A stretch of 64,000 bases of DNA from contig CBDFLN010000002.1 in NCBI GenBank assembly GCA_965249215.1, forward strand, positions 868,001 through 932,000, read 5' to 3'. Made by a program: the position numbers and the translations under genes. The DNA is from G963667675 sp965249215 (GTDB lineage: Bacteria; Chloroflexota; Dehalococcoidia; Lucifugimonadales; UBA3495). Each line of letters starts with the position of its first letter. Position 1 is the first letter of the stretch. Below are positions 44,828 to 52,879 of the stretch, piece after piece. The notes under the pieces are model-generated. The model saw only the letters and a program-made list of their open reading frames with translations, did no database searches and was not told the DNA's origin.

Positions 44828-45115
44828 ATGATGGACTCAATCAGCACCGGGAAAACCGCCATAGGCTTCGCTGCAGTAGGCCGCCATAATGCCATTGGTC
44901 TTGCTGCGGCCAGTGTCTTTAATTCAGTAGGCCTTGCAGTATTCAGTGTACTCAACGCCTTGGGTATCGTTACAGTGGGCGTGACAAACGCAGTCGGTCT
45001 CGTTGCGATAGGAGGAATAAACGCCGTTGGCATAGTCGCCATAGGCGGCATAAGCGCAATCGGCATCGTTGCCGTCGGAGGCAGGACCAGCAAAAGCCCG
45101 TTCCCCCTGCAGTAA
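44828..45115 (+). CDS. hydrophobic protein of seven 11-residue repeats
   Basis: A 95-residue protein whose residues 10-86 are seven tandem 11-mers of pattern (N/S/T)A(I/V)G(I/L)(V/A)A(I/V)GG(I/x), e.g. TAIGFAAVGRH, NAVGLVAIGGI, SAIGIVAVGGR. There is no charge in the core and no signal peptide. The regular Asn/Gly spacing is what a small beta-solenoid or a membrane-embedded stack might show; neither is established. ATGATG start behind AAAGG. It lies 85 bp upstream of the CHAT-like/STAND/TPR gene on the same strand, suggesting co-transcription. Confidence 0.7.
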   Translation: MMDSISTGKTAIGFAAVGRHNAIGLAAASVFNSVGLAVFSVLNALGIVTVGVTNAVGLVAIGGINAVGIVAIGGISAIGIVAVGGRTSKSPFPLQ

Positions 45116-45200
45116 CCGACCCATAGTAGAATGTCTCTGGTTCCCCACGGAAGACCGCCGTGAGTGGTGGCCCCAACTCACTCCAGCTTGAGGAGGTCCG

Positions 45201-48200
45201 GTGTCTAAGGCGCTGGAAGTAATTGGTCTCCCAGGCGTGGGCCAAGTTCAGCTTCGTCTAAAGATCGGCGAAGAAAGCCGTACCAGCCCGCCATTCCCAT
45301 TCGCATATTCCCCGGAACCGTCCTTCAACCAGGAAATGTACTGGTACTTCCAAGAGTACCTCCTCAACCCATTCGGAGGCTCCGAAGCCAGGGCCCGGCA
45401 AGTGGAGGACTCGTTCCGGCGTTTGGGCCGGGCAATGTTCGAAGCCGTTTTCCGCGGCAACCAGGAGGCCGAGAGCTACTACTCCACCGCCGTCACCGAA
45501 GGATTGGACAGCTACACCCTAACCATCGTATGCGACGATCCATCGTTCTTAGCCTTGCCCTGGGAACTCATTAACGAGCCGCACTCTGGCTATCTGGCCG
45601 GACGCTTCACGTCCCTGGTAAGGCAGGTGACCGAGCGACCCACAGAATTCGACGGATCCCTGCCAACGGACCAGCTAAACGTGCTCCTAGTCTCACCGGC
45701 GCCCCTGGGCCAGGATGCAACGGACGGCATAGCGTGGGAGACGGCGGCGGCCCTGGACTCACTGGAGGTCCACGTGGCCTTGGACTGCCTGAGTCCGCCC
45801 ACCTTCGCCGCGCTCTCTCAACACCTATCCGGTAAGAGAGGCCATTACCATTTGGTCCTTTTTGATGGATTCGCCTCAGACGCCTCAGGTTCCTTAATGT
45901 TCGAGAGCGTTGACGGCGGAGCAGAACCTGTGCCTGCAGCCGCACTCGCCAAGGTATTGGCCGCAGCCGGAGTCCCAATTGTCCTGTTAAATGCCAGTAC
46001 CGCCCAGGAGCCGTACCCCCTATCCGGCTGGGCGGCCGCGGCAACAGGGCTGGTTTCCGGTGGAGTCCCCCAAGTGGTCTCTCTTCCCTTCCCATTGCCC
46101 AGTCCCGGCGGGGAGTTGTTCCTCCAGTCATTTTTCCGAGCCATAGCCCAGGGCGCCGGAGCGCACCAGGCCGTATTCCAAGCCAGGCGGGCTCTGATGG
46201 ACCAACCCCGCCGCCATTCCCCAACAGGGGAAGTCGTTTTCTGGGACTGGACCGGCCCTCAGGTATACCAGTCTCAAAGCTACACACCGGCTCCCATCGT
46301 GCCCCCCGCCTCTCCCCCGACCGGCTTTCAGGTATTGCCGGCCGGCGACGCTGCCCAGATGGAAGACCCTCTCCCACAAGGGGGTGTCCACGGCCTGGTG
46401 GGCCGCCGGAGCGAACTCCGCAATCTGGAACGTCTCTTCTCGCAGGCGCCGGTGGTCCTGCTTTCAGGGCCTACGGGCGTTGGCAAGACCGAGCTGGCAT
46501 TGGGGCTGGCCCGGTGGTTGTCCCGAACCAGGGCGCGGCCGGGGGGCGTGTTCTACACCAGCTTTGACGTAGGGGCAGGGGTCGAGCGAGTGGTCCACGA
46601 GGTCGGCACCACCATAGCGGGTCTGGACTTCGCCGACATGGCGACTCAAGAGCAACGCCAATGGCTCGCGGATTACCTTAGTGAACACCCGTCGTTGCTG
46701 ATACTGGACCAGCTGGAAAACGTTGCCGGCTTCCCATCGCCGGGGTCTGGACTGCTGGACGATTCCGAGCAGGCGGAGTTGGACAGTTTTCTAAAGGGTG
46801 TTGCCGAAAGGGGGCGGACCTGGGTCTTACTCGTCAGCCGCCGGGAACAGGAACCCTGGCTCCTCACACCATACCTGGGCTTGAGCCTAACGGGCCTGGA
46901 CCATCGCAGTGCCCTGGAGTTGGGCAATAAGATCATGCGCCGGACCGGTTTGTTCGACTCCCTCCAAGGAGCCAGCATCGACGCCAGGTTGGGGCCGGAC
47001 TACTTCAAGCTCCTGGAGTCATTGGAGGGCCACCCTCTGGCCATGCACGTCGGTTTGCCCCTGTTGAACGATGCTCCTGCGTCGATACTGGAACAGGAGA
47101 TTGCCCGGAGAACAGCCGAGTTGGACCCGTCGGACGGCGAAGAGGCACGGCCTCCCTTTCTGACCGCAGTCATGGACACTTGTTTCTCCAAAATGCCCCG
47201 CCGCAGCCGGGCCCACCTTCCCTTTCTGGCCCTTTTCCAAAGGCGGGTGCTCCTGGACATACTCACTCACGTGACCCAGGAGCAGGTATACCGCTCGGTA
47301 ATGGGCGAGGAGCTAGGCTGGGGCGCTTGCCGCACGCTGCTGCGCTCGGCCCGGGACTCGGGTTTCATCGAGCAAGTGACGCCCAGCATCTACCAGGTGC
47401 ACCCTGCCTTTCCCTGGTTCTACGGACGGCAGTTGCACCGGCAAGCGGCCGCCGGAGGCATCCGCCGCCTGGAGGAAGAGTTCCTCCGGGTCTACACCGA
47501 CACCGCCGACTACTTTATGGAAAGTCTTTACGAGGACCAGGAGGCGGCCGCCACCGCCGTTCTGGCCGAAGAAGCCAATCTGTCCCAGGCTATTGGTCTT
47601 GCCCTGGAAGCCAAGGCGTGGGACCAAGTCCAGATTCTCGTTCAGCCCCTGGCCCAGGTATACAAGATGCAAAAGCGACGCCCGGAGCTGCAGCGATTGC
47701 GCCGCAAGCTTTTGGCCGAGGTCGCCCCCAACAACGGCGGAGCAGCCGAGGCCACAGCCGTCGGAGGTATTGACCTCTGGCTTTACCTGATGGGCACGGA
47801 AGCCGGCGAAGCAGCCGACTTCGGAGACCTGGACTACGGCGAGGACTTGAACCGCCAACTACTGGCCTATCTTGCATCACTGCCGGGCAATGACGCAGAC
47901 CCCCGGGTTGCGGCCGTCAACCACCAGCTTGGAGCGATCGCCCAACGAAGGTGGCGGCTGGAAGAGGCTGAGGAGTGGTTCCTCAGGTCCCTTGCGATTA
48001 TTGAATACGGAGAAGACAAGGCTGCGGTTGCCGACGACTATCATAGCCTGGGCCAAGTCAAACGATACCAGCGACGCTATGGCGAGGCGCAGGATTGGTT
48101 CAAGAAGTCCCTTGAAATTCACCAAGCCCTCCAAGACCCGGAGGAGACGGTGAACGACTACCGGGCGCTGGGCCTGGCAGCCCAACTCCAGTCAGAGTAC

Positions 48201-48869
48201 GACGAGGCGGAAAGCTGGTACCAACAGGCCAGGGCCATAGTTGAGGAACACAAAGACGAAGAGACCGCCATTCTCGTGTACCACGAGTTGGCCACGGTCT
48301 ACCACGCGCGCTATTCGTTTGATCAAGCTGAGTCATGGTTCCGTCAAGCCCTGTACCTCAGTGAGCAGCTGGACAAGCCGCGCCAGATGGCCGTGGAGTT
48401 TCACCACTTGGGCCGGCTGGCCCAGAACCGCGGCCTCTTCCACGAGGATGCCGAGAATTGGTACCTGCTGGCCCTGGAGAAATTCGAGGGCCTGGGTGAC
48501 CGCAGAAGCGCCGGCGACCAGTGCCGCCAGTTGGGGGTCTTGTTTCACGAGCAGCGGAAACTCGATGAAGCCGAGCGGTGGTACTTGCGGGCAAAGGATG
48601 TGTTTGACGAGGCCGGGGATGTTCAGCGCAGCGCCAGCGCCTACGGCCAGTTGGCCGTCGTAGCCGAAGACCGGGACGACCTGACGGCAGCGCTGGAATG
48701 GGCAGGCCGGACCTATAGCCTCGTAGTTGACCACGACCTCCCCCTCCTGCCTCAAGTCAAGTCCCACCTGGGCCGCCTAAGCCACAAGTACGGCCGGGAC
48801 CGGTTTGCTCAGTGGTGGCAGGGGTCGTTCGGCGGCGACCCGCCCCCTAACCTGGACTCCAACGCTTAA
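45201..48869 (+). CDS. CHAT-like / STAND NTPase / TPR protein with degenerate protease dyad
   Basis: A 1222-residue protein. Residues 1-350 have a CHAT (caspase-like) arrangement: LALPWELINEP, then YHLVLFDGFASDASG where the family has GHG, then VLLNASTAQE where it has NAC. The catalytic His and Cys are thus Phe224 and Ser266. Residues 395-690 are a STAND NTPase: GLVGRRSELRNLERLF, Walker A GPTGVGKT (423-430), Walker B LLILDQLE. A winged-helix region (about 690-790) and TPRs (about 890-1190, e.g. RRWRLEEAEEWFLRSLAI) follow. Such architectures serve in signalling, defence or cell-death control. AGGAGGT 5' of the GTG start supports 45201. Confidence 0.88.
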   Translation: MSKALEVIGLPGVGQVQLRLKIGEESRTSPPFPFAYSPEPSFNQEMYWYFQEYLLNPFGGSEARARQVEDSFRRLGRAMFEAVFRGNQEAESYYSTAVTEGLDSYTLTIVCDDPSFLALPWELINEPHSGYLAGRFTSLVRQVTERPTEFDGSLPTDQLNVLLVSPAPLGQDATDGIAWETAAALDSLEVHVALDCLSPPTFAALSQHLSGKRGHYHLVLFDGFASDASGSLMFESVDGGAEPVPAAALAKVLAAAGVPIVLLNASTAQEPYPLSGWAAAATGLVSGGVPQVVSLPFPLPSPGGELFLQSFFRAIAQGAGAHQAVFQARRALMDQPRRHSPTGEVVFWDWTGPQVYQSQSYTPAPIVPPASPPTGFQVLPAGDAAQMEDPLPQGGVHGLVGRRSELRNLERLFSQAPVVLLSGPTGVGKTELALGLARWLSRTRARPGGVFYTSFDVGAGVERVVHEVGTTIAGLDFADMATQEQRQWLADYLSEHPSLLILDQLENVAGFPSPGSGLLDDSEQAELDSFLKGVAERGRTWVLLVSRREQEPWLLTPYLGLSLTGLDHRSALELGNKIMRRTGLFDSLQGASIDARLGPDYFKLLESLEGHPLAMHVGLPLLNDAPASILEQEIARRTAELDPSDGEEARPPFLTAVMDTCFSKMPRRSRAHLPFLALFQRRVLLDILTHVTQEQVYRSVMGEELGWGACRTLLRSARDSGFIEQVTPSIYQVHPAFPWFYGRQLHRQAAAGGIRRLEEEFLRVYTDTADYFMESLYEDQEAAATAVLAEEANLSQAIGLALEAKAWDQVQILVQPLAQVYKMQKRRPELQRLRRKLLAEVAPNNGGAAEATAVGGIDLWLYLMGTEAGEAADFGDLDYGEDLNRQLLAYLASLPGNDADPRVAAVNHQLGAIAQRRWRLEEAEEWFLRSLAIIEYGEDKAAVADDYHSLGQVKRYQRRYGEAQDWFKKSLEIHQALQDPEETVNDYRALGLAAQLQSEYDEAESWYQQARAIVEEHKDEETAILVYHELATVYHARYSFDQAESWFRQALYLSEQLDKPRQMAVEFHHLGRLAQNRGLFHEDAENWYLLALEKFEGLGDRRSAGDQCRQLGVLFHEQRKLDEAERWYLRAKDVFDEAGDVQRSASAYGQLAVVAEDRDDLTAALEWAGRTYSLVVDHDLPLLPQVKSHLGRLSHKYGRDRFAQWWQGSFGGDPPPNLDSNA

Positions 48870-49013
48870 GGCGCGCCTCAGCCCGCCACTGCCGGCCCCT
48901 GGCGGCAAGGCAACTTGCGCCGTGTGCCCTTCCGGGTTACATTGAAACCGTCGCCCGACGACCGTCGCTTCAAGAATCGTCTCCCAAAAAAGAGTCTTAA
49001 AGGAGTAGCCACA

Positions 49014-49859
49014 ATGGCCGTTGGAATCTCCGCTCCCCTGCCAGCCTACACCATGGACCCGGCATTTATGGCCGGCAAGGCCGAGGAACTAGGCTTTGAT
49101 TCTATATGGTTCGCCGAACACCCCATTCTGCCGGTGCACTCCGATACACCCTTCCCCAAAACCGGTGGGCCTATTCCCGAAGACTACCGTCACTTCACCG
49201 ACCCATACATCGCCCTTGCCCGAGCTTCGGGTGTCACCACCAACATTAAGTTGGGTACCGGAATCACTTTGGTCCCAGAGCGTAATCCCTTGGTGCTGGC
49301 TAAGCAAATCGCTGCCTTGGACCACTACAGCGGCGGCAGATTCCTGTTCGGCATCGGCGCAGGGTGGAACCGCGAGGAAACCACCATGATGGGCGGCGAT
49401 TTCGAGCACCGCTGGACCCAGACCCGGGAAGCCATCCTGGCGATGAAAGAGCTTTGGACCAAGGATGAAGCGGAGTTTCACGGCCGCTACTTCGATTTCC
49501 CCCCCGTCTACTGCTATCCCAAACCGGCGCAAAAGCCCCACCCACCCGTGATTCTTGGCGGCCACGCCCCCAACGTGCTGCAACGCATCATCAGGTGGGG
49601 CGACGGCTGGCTTCCCAACCGGGCCAACCCGCCCATGGTCGAAGACAGCCGTAAACAGCTCGATGCCATGGCCGCAGAACGGGGCCGCGACCCATCCTCT
49701 ATCTCTATAACTGTGTCCGGACAGCCTCCCGACCGCGACGTGATACAGTCCTTTCTGGACGCCGGCGCAGACCGGGTCCTGGTGTACCCAGAACACTGCG
49801 ACACCGACGCTGAACTGGGCGAACAGATGGAGCGGATTGCAGAGAAGGTAATACGTTAG
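49014..49859 (+). CDS. LLM-class (F420-dependent type) oxidoreductase
   Basis: A 281-residue luciferase-like TIM-barrel oxidoreductase of the TIGR03619 kind. AVGISAPLPAYTMDPAFMAG starts it, then AEELGFDSIWFAEHPILPV, KLGTGITLVPERNPLVLAKQ, YSGGRFLFGIGAGWNREE and DGWLPNRANPP. These use F420 or FMN to oxidise or reduce small substrates; the cofactor cannot be decided here. AAAGGAG (48999-49005) 8 nt before ATG 49014 fixes the start. The frame is open upstream to 48915 without such a site. Confidence 0.9.
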   Translation: MAVGISAPLPAYTMDPAFMAGKAEELGFDSIWFAEHPILPVHSDTPFPKTGGPIPEDYRHFTDPYIALARASGVTTNIKLGTGITLVPERNPLVLAKQIAALDHYSGGRFLFGIGAGWNREETTMMGGDFEHRWTQTREAILAMKELWTKDEAEFHGRYFDFPPVYCYPKPAQKPHPPVILGGHAPNVLQRIIRWGDGWLPNRANPPMVEDSRKQLDAMAAERGRDPSSISITVSGQPPDRDVIQSFLDAGADRVLVYPEHCDTDAELGEQMERIAEKVIR

Positions 49860-49941
49860 GCCAGGCTTCCCCGGGGCCCGTGGTTGCGCCTGGGGGCTAA
49901 CGGCTTGCACCCCGCCGCGGCGGGCATGAGTAGAATCCAAC

Positions 49942-51300
49942 ATGGACAAGACCACCAACCTAATATGTTCCTATGCCCTGGGGCTGAAGTTCGGTGACCT
50001 TGGCCCGGAGACGGTGCACCAGGCCAAGCGGACCATTATCGATACACTGGGCTGCGCCATGGGAGGGTTTTCTTCTCGTCCGGCGGAAATCGCCAGGGGC
50101 ATGGCCCTTAAGGTGACAAGTTCCAGTCCCTCTCGAATCTTGGGGGCCGACAGCTACAGCTCTCCGGACATGGCCGCCTTCGCCAACGGCGTTATGTTAC
50201 GTTACCTGGACTGTAACGACTCCTACTTCTCGCCGGGGGGAGGCCATCCCAGCGACATGATTCCCGCCGCCATGGCGCCTGCCGGGCCTGCCGGATGCGA
50301 CGGCCCGACCTTTCTCACCAGTGTAGTGCTGGCCTATGAGGTCTTCTGCCGCCTGTCCGATCAGGTGGTGGCCTCCGAACTTGGTTGGGACCAGGGAATG
50401 TTCGGCGTCATCGGGGCCGCCTGCGCCGCCGGCAAGGCGCTGGGACTGGACCAGGAACAATTGGGCCACGCCATATCGCTGGCCCTGGTCCCCCATCTAC
50501 CCTTGGGAGTCACCCGCACCGGAGAATTGTCCATGTGGAAGGGCTGCGCCGGCGCCAGCGCCGCCAAAGCTGGTGTCTTTGCCGCTCAATTGGCTGCAGA
50601 AGGCATCACCGGGCCCGCCGAGCCCTTCGAGGGCCGTCGTGGACTGTGGGCCCAAGCGGTGGGCCGTTCCGTGGAGATTGACGGTTTAGCACGAGGGAGC
50701 CAATCTTCCGCTATATGCGAGACCACCTTCAAGTCTTACCCCTCCCAGATTCATACCCAGGGACCCATCGCCCTCTCTTTGGAGCTAAGGCCTCAACTGA
50801 ACGTCGAAGACATCGCATCGATCATGGTCCACGCGTACCGCGCAGCAGCCGACACCCGAATATCCAACCCCGAGAAGTGGGCGCCCAAGACCCGGGAAAC
50901 GGCCGACCACAGCATCCCCTACCTGATAGCCGTGGCCTTGCAAGATGGCGCCGTCACCGCGGACAGCTTCTCCGATCAACGGCTTCGAGACCCGTCCCTG
51001 GCCGCCCTGGTAAGCAAGATAGATGTCCAAGAAGATGAGGGATACACCCGAAAGTATCCGGCGGAGTTCAACTGCCGGGTCGACGTAGCCACCCGTGCCG
51101 GCGAGACCTACTCCGCCTGCACTGCATATCCCAAGGGCCACCGCTCGAACCCGATGACCGATTCCGAGGTCGAGGCCAAGTTTCGCAACCTCTCCGCAGA
51201 AAGGTTGGCCGACTCCCAGTGCGACCGGGCGTTGGACGCGGCCTGGTCCCTGGACGAGGCTCCTGACCTGACCGCGCTCTTTGACGCTTTGGTTGCCTGA
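49942..51300 (+). CDS. MmgE/PrpD family protein
   Basis: A 452-residue protein of the 2-methylcitrate dehydratase (PrpD)/MmgE family, which dehydrates tricarboxylic hydroxy acids; many members are uncharacterised. Motifs: AKRTIIDTLGCAMGGFSSRP, NGVMLRYLDCNDSYFSPGGG with HPSDMIPAAMAPA, KGCAGASAAKAGVFAAQLA, CETTFKSYPSQIHTQGPI. Without prpB or prpC nearby, propionate catabolism is not implied. It lies between an LLM oxidoreductase and the sigma factor, 82 bp from the former. Confidence 0.9.
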   Translation: MDKTTNLICSYALGLKFGDLGPETVHQAKRTIIDTLGCAMGGFSSRPAEIARGMALKVTSSSPSRILGADSYSSPDMAAFANGVMLRYLDCNDSYFSPGGGHPSDMIPAAMAPAGPAGCDGPTFLTSVVLAYEVFCRLSDQVVASELGWDQGMFGVIGAACAAGKALGLDQEQLGHAISLALVPHLPLGVTRTGELSMWKGCAGASAAKAGVFAAQLAAEGITGPAEPFEGRRGLWAQAVGRSVEIDGLARGSQSSAICETTFKSYPSQIHTQGPIALSLELRPQLNVEDIASIMVHAYRAAADTRISNPEKWAPKTRETADHSIPYLIAVALQDGAVTADSFSDQRLRDPSLAALVSKIDVQEDEGYTRKYPAEFNCRVDVATRAGETYSACTAYPKGHRSNPMTDSEVEAKFRNLSAERLADSQCDRALDAAWSLDEAPDLTALFDALVA

Positions 51301-51368
51301 GCCCATGCCGGCAATCCGAACAACTGCTTCCCCCGTATACCCTTTCAGACGGCCCGGCGGCGGCGGTC

Positions 51369-51959
51369 ATGACGGCTCGTAATCCCGTGGACTACGAAGG
51401 GCTGGAAGACCGCCAGCTCATCCACCGGATCACGCTCGACGACCAAGCCGCGCTGGAGGCCCTCTACGGCAGGTACTCCACCGCGGTCTACTCGCTGGCT
51501 ATGTATATGTTGAAACAGGAAGCGCTGGCCGAAGACGCCACCCAGGAGACCTTCCTCAACATCTGGCTCAAGGCCTCCAGCTTTAACGCCGACAGGGGCC
51601 AGCCCAAGTCCTGGATTATGAGCGTCGCACATCACAAGATTGTGGACCTGATCCGGTCTCGACGCCGGACGTCGTACATGACCGACCCCGGCGGCGATGA
51701 GACCCTGGAACTGCTGCCCTCCGGCCAGGCGTCCACCGAGGAGCAGGTCGAACAGTCCTTCCAAAGGGAACGCATCCTCAAAGCCTTGACCCTGCTGCCC
51801 GAGGCGCAGCAGGAAGTAGTCATGCTGGCCTACTTTGAGGGGTACTCCCAATCGGAGATGGCGGAGAAGCTCGGCCAACCCCTGGGCACCGTCAAGACCC
51901 GGGTGCGGCTGGCAATGCAAAAGCTGCGGGCGGCGTTGGAGCAAGATGTACAGGAGTGA
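51369..51959 (+). CDS. ECF-type RNA polymerase sigma factor
   Basis: A 196-residue group IV sigma factor. Region 2: FEALYGRYSTAVYSLAMYML-like start with EDATQETFLNIWLKASSFN and SWIMSVAHHKIVDLIRSRRR. Region 4: LTLLPEAQQEVVMLAYFEGY, SQSEMAEKLGQPLGTVKTRV with AMQKLRAAL. It is encoded immediately before, and overlaps by 14 bp, a zinc-type anti-sigma factor, so they form a regulatory unit. Its target promoters are not visible here. Confidence 0.95.
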   Translation: MTARNPVDYEGLEDRQLIHRITLDDQAALEALYGRYSTAVYSLAMYMLKQEALAEDATQETFLNIWLKASSFNADRGQPKSWIMSVAHHKIVDLIRSRRRTSYMTDPGGDETLELLPSGQASTEEQVEQSFQRERILKALTLLPEAQQEVVMLAYFEGYSQSEMAEKLGQPLGTVKTRVRLAMQKLRAALEQDVQE

Positions 51960-52836
51960 TCCCGAGAATCAGGTCCATCCGGACGACGTCTTGGAGGCCT
52001 ACGCCCTGGACGCGTTGGAGGACTTGGAAGCCCTGCAGATAGAGTCTCATCTGGAGGGCTGCGAGCGTTGCCGCCTGGCAGTGGCGGGCCTCCATCAAGC
52101 CGTCAGCTTCCTGGGACAGTCGGTAACACAACGGCAGCCTTCCCCTGCTTTGCTGCTCCGGCTGCGGAGGGCGTTGGGACCACCCGCCACAGCCGCCAGC
52201 ACCCGGGAGGTCCGTCCCACCTGGCGATGGTTCAGGACACCAGCGGTAAGGTTCCTCGTGCCCAGCGCAGCCGCCATTGTGGTGGCCCTGTTCTCCCTGG
52301 CTGTCGTGATGAACGTCGGCTTGTCTAACCGGACGGGCGAGCTGGAACGGGAGAACTCGACCCTTACCGCTCAGATTGCCGTGTCCACTGAACATGACTC
52401 CAACATGGCCGAAACGGTGCAGCAGCTGCGGGTCGCCAGCCAGTGGCTGGCCAACCCGGAGAACCTGTCGATGAACTTGACTCCGCCGGGCGGTGACGGG
52501 ACCTCCAGCGGGGTCCTGGTTGTGGACAGAGACGGAAGCAGGGCCATGCTGCTGCTGGCAGGCATGGAAGGCAGCGGACAGCCCGCCGACTATGAAGTCT
52601 GGCTGATGCGGGGAGATGACAAGGTGCGGGCCGGGACGCTACAGGTGGACGCTGAGGGATGGGGAGCGGTCACCATCGAACCGGCCGAGTCGGTCTACAG
52701 CTTTGACCGGGTGGGGCTCACGGAGGAGATGGAATCGGGCACCGACGCCAGGGCGTCCATCATGGTGTTGGAGGGAGCGATCGCCGGCCGGGGAGCGTCT
52801 CCCATGTACACCGTGCAAGCGCCGGTCTGGCGGTGA
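51946..52836 (+). CDS. membrane anti-sigma factor (RskA-like, zinc-binding)
   Basis: From the ATG at 51946 the protein is 296 residues. The N-terminal anti-sigma domain has the zinc motif HLEGCERC (His-x3-Cys-x2-Cys). One membrane helix (FLVPSAAAIVVALFSLAVVM) lies near residue 120. The outer part has a coiled segment and then an RskA-type C-terminal domain (GSGQPADYEVWLMRGDDKVR, GWGAVTIEPAESVYSF). It should hold the sigma factor encoded just upstream until a membrane signal releases it. The open frame to 51835 is a shadow inside the sigma gene. Confidence 0.92.
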   Translation: MYRSDPENQVHPDDVLEAYALDALEDLEALQIESHLEGCERCRLAVAGLHQAVSFLGQSVTQRQPSPALLLRLRRALGPPATAASTREVRPTWRWFRTPAVRFLVPSAAAIVVALFSLAVVMNVGLSNRTGELERENSTLTAQIAVSTEHDSNMAETVQQLRVASQWLANPENLSMNLTPPGGDGTSSGVLVVDRDGSRAMLLLAGMEGSGQPADYEVWLMRGDDKVRAGTLQVDAEGWGAVTIEPAESVYSFDRVGLTEEMESGTDARASIMVLEGAIAGRGASPMYTVQAPVWR

Positions 52837-52879
52837 GCTTAATTCCGGGCCGCCAGTTACGCCAGTCAACTTGGATAGT

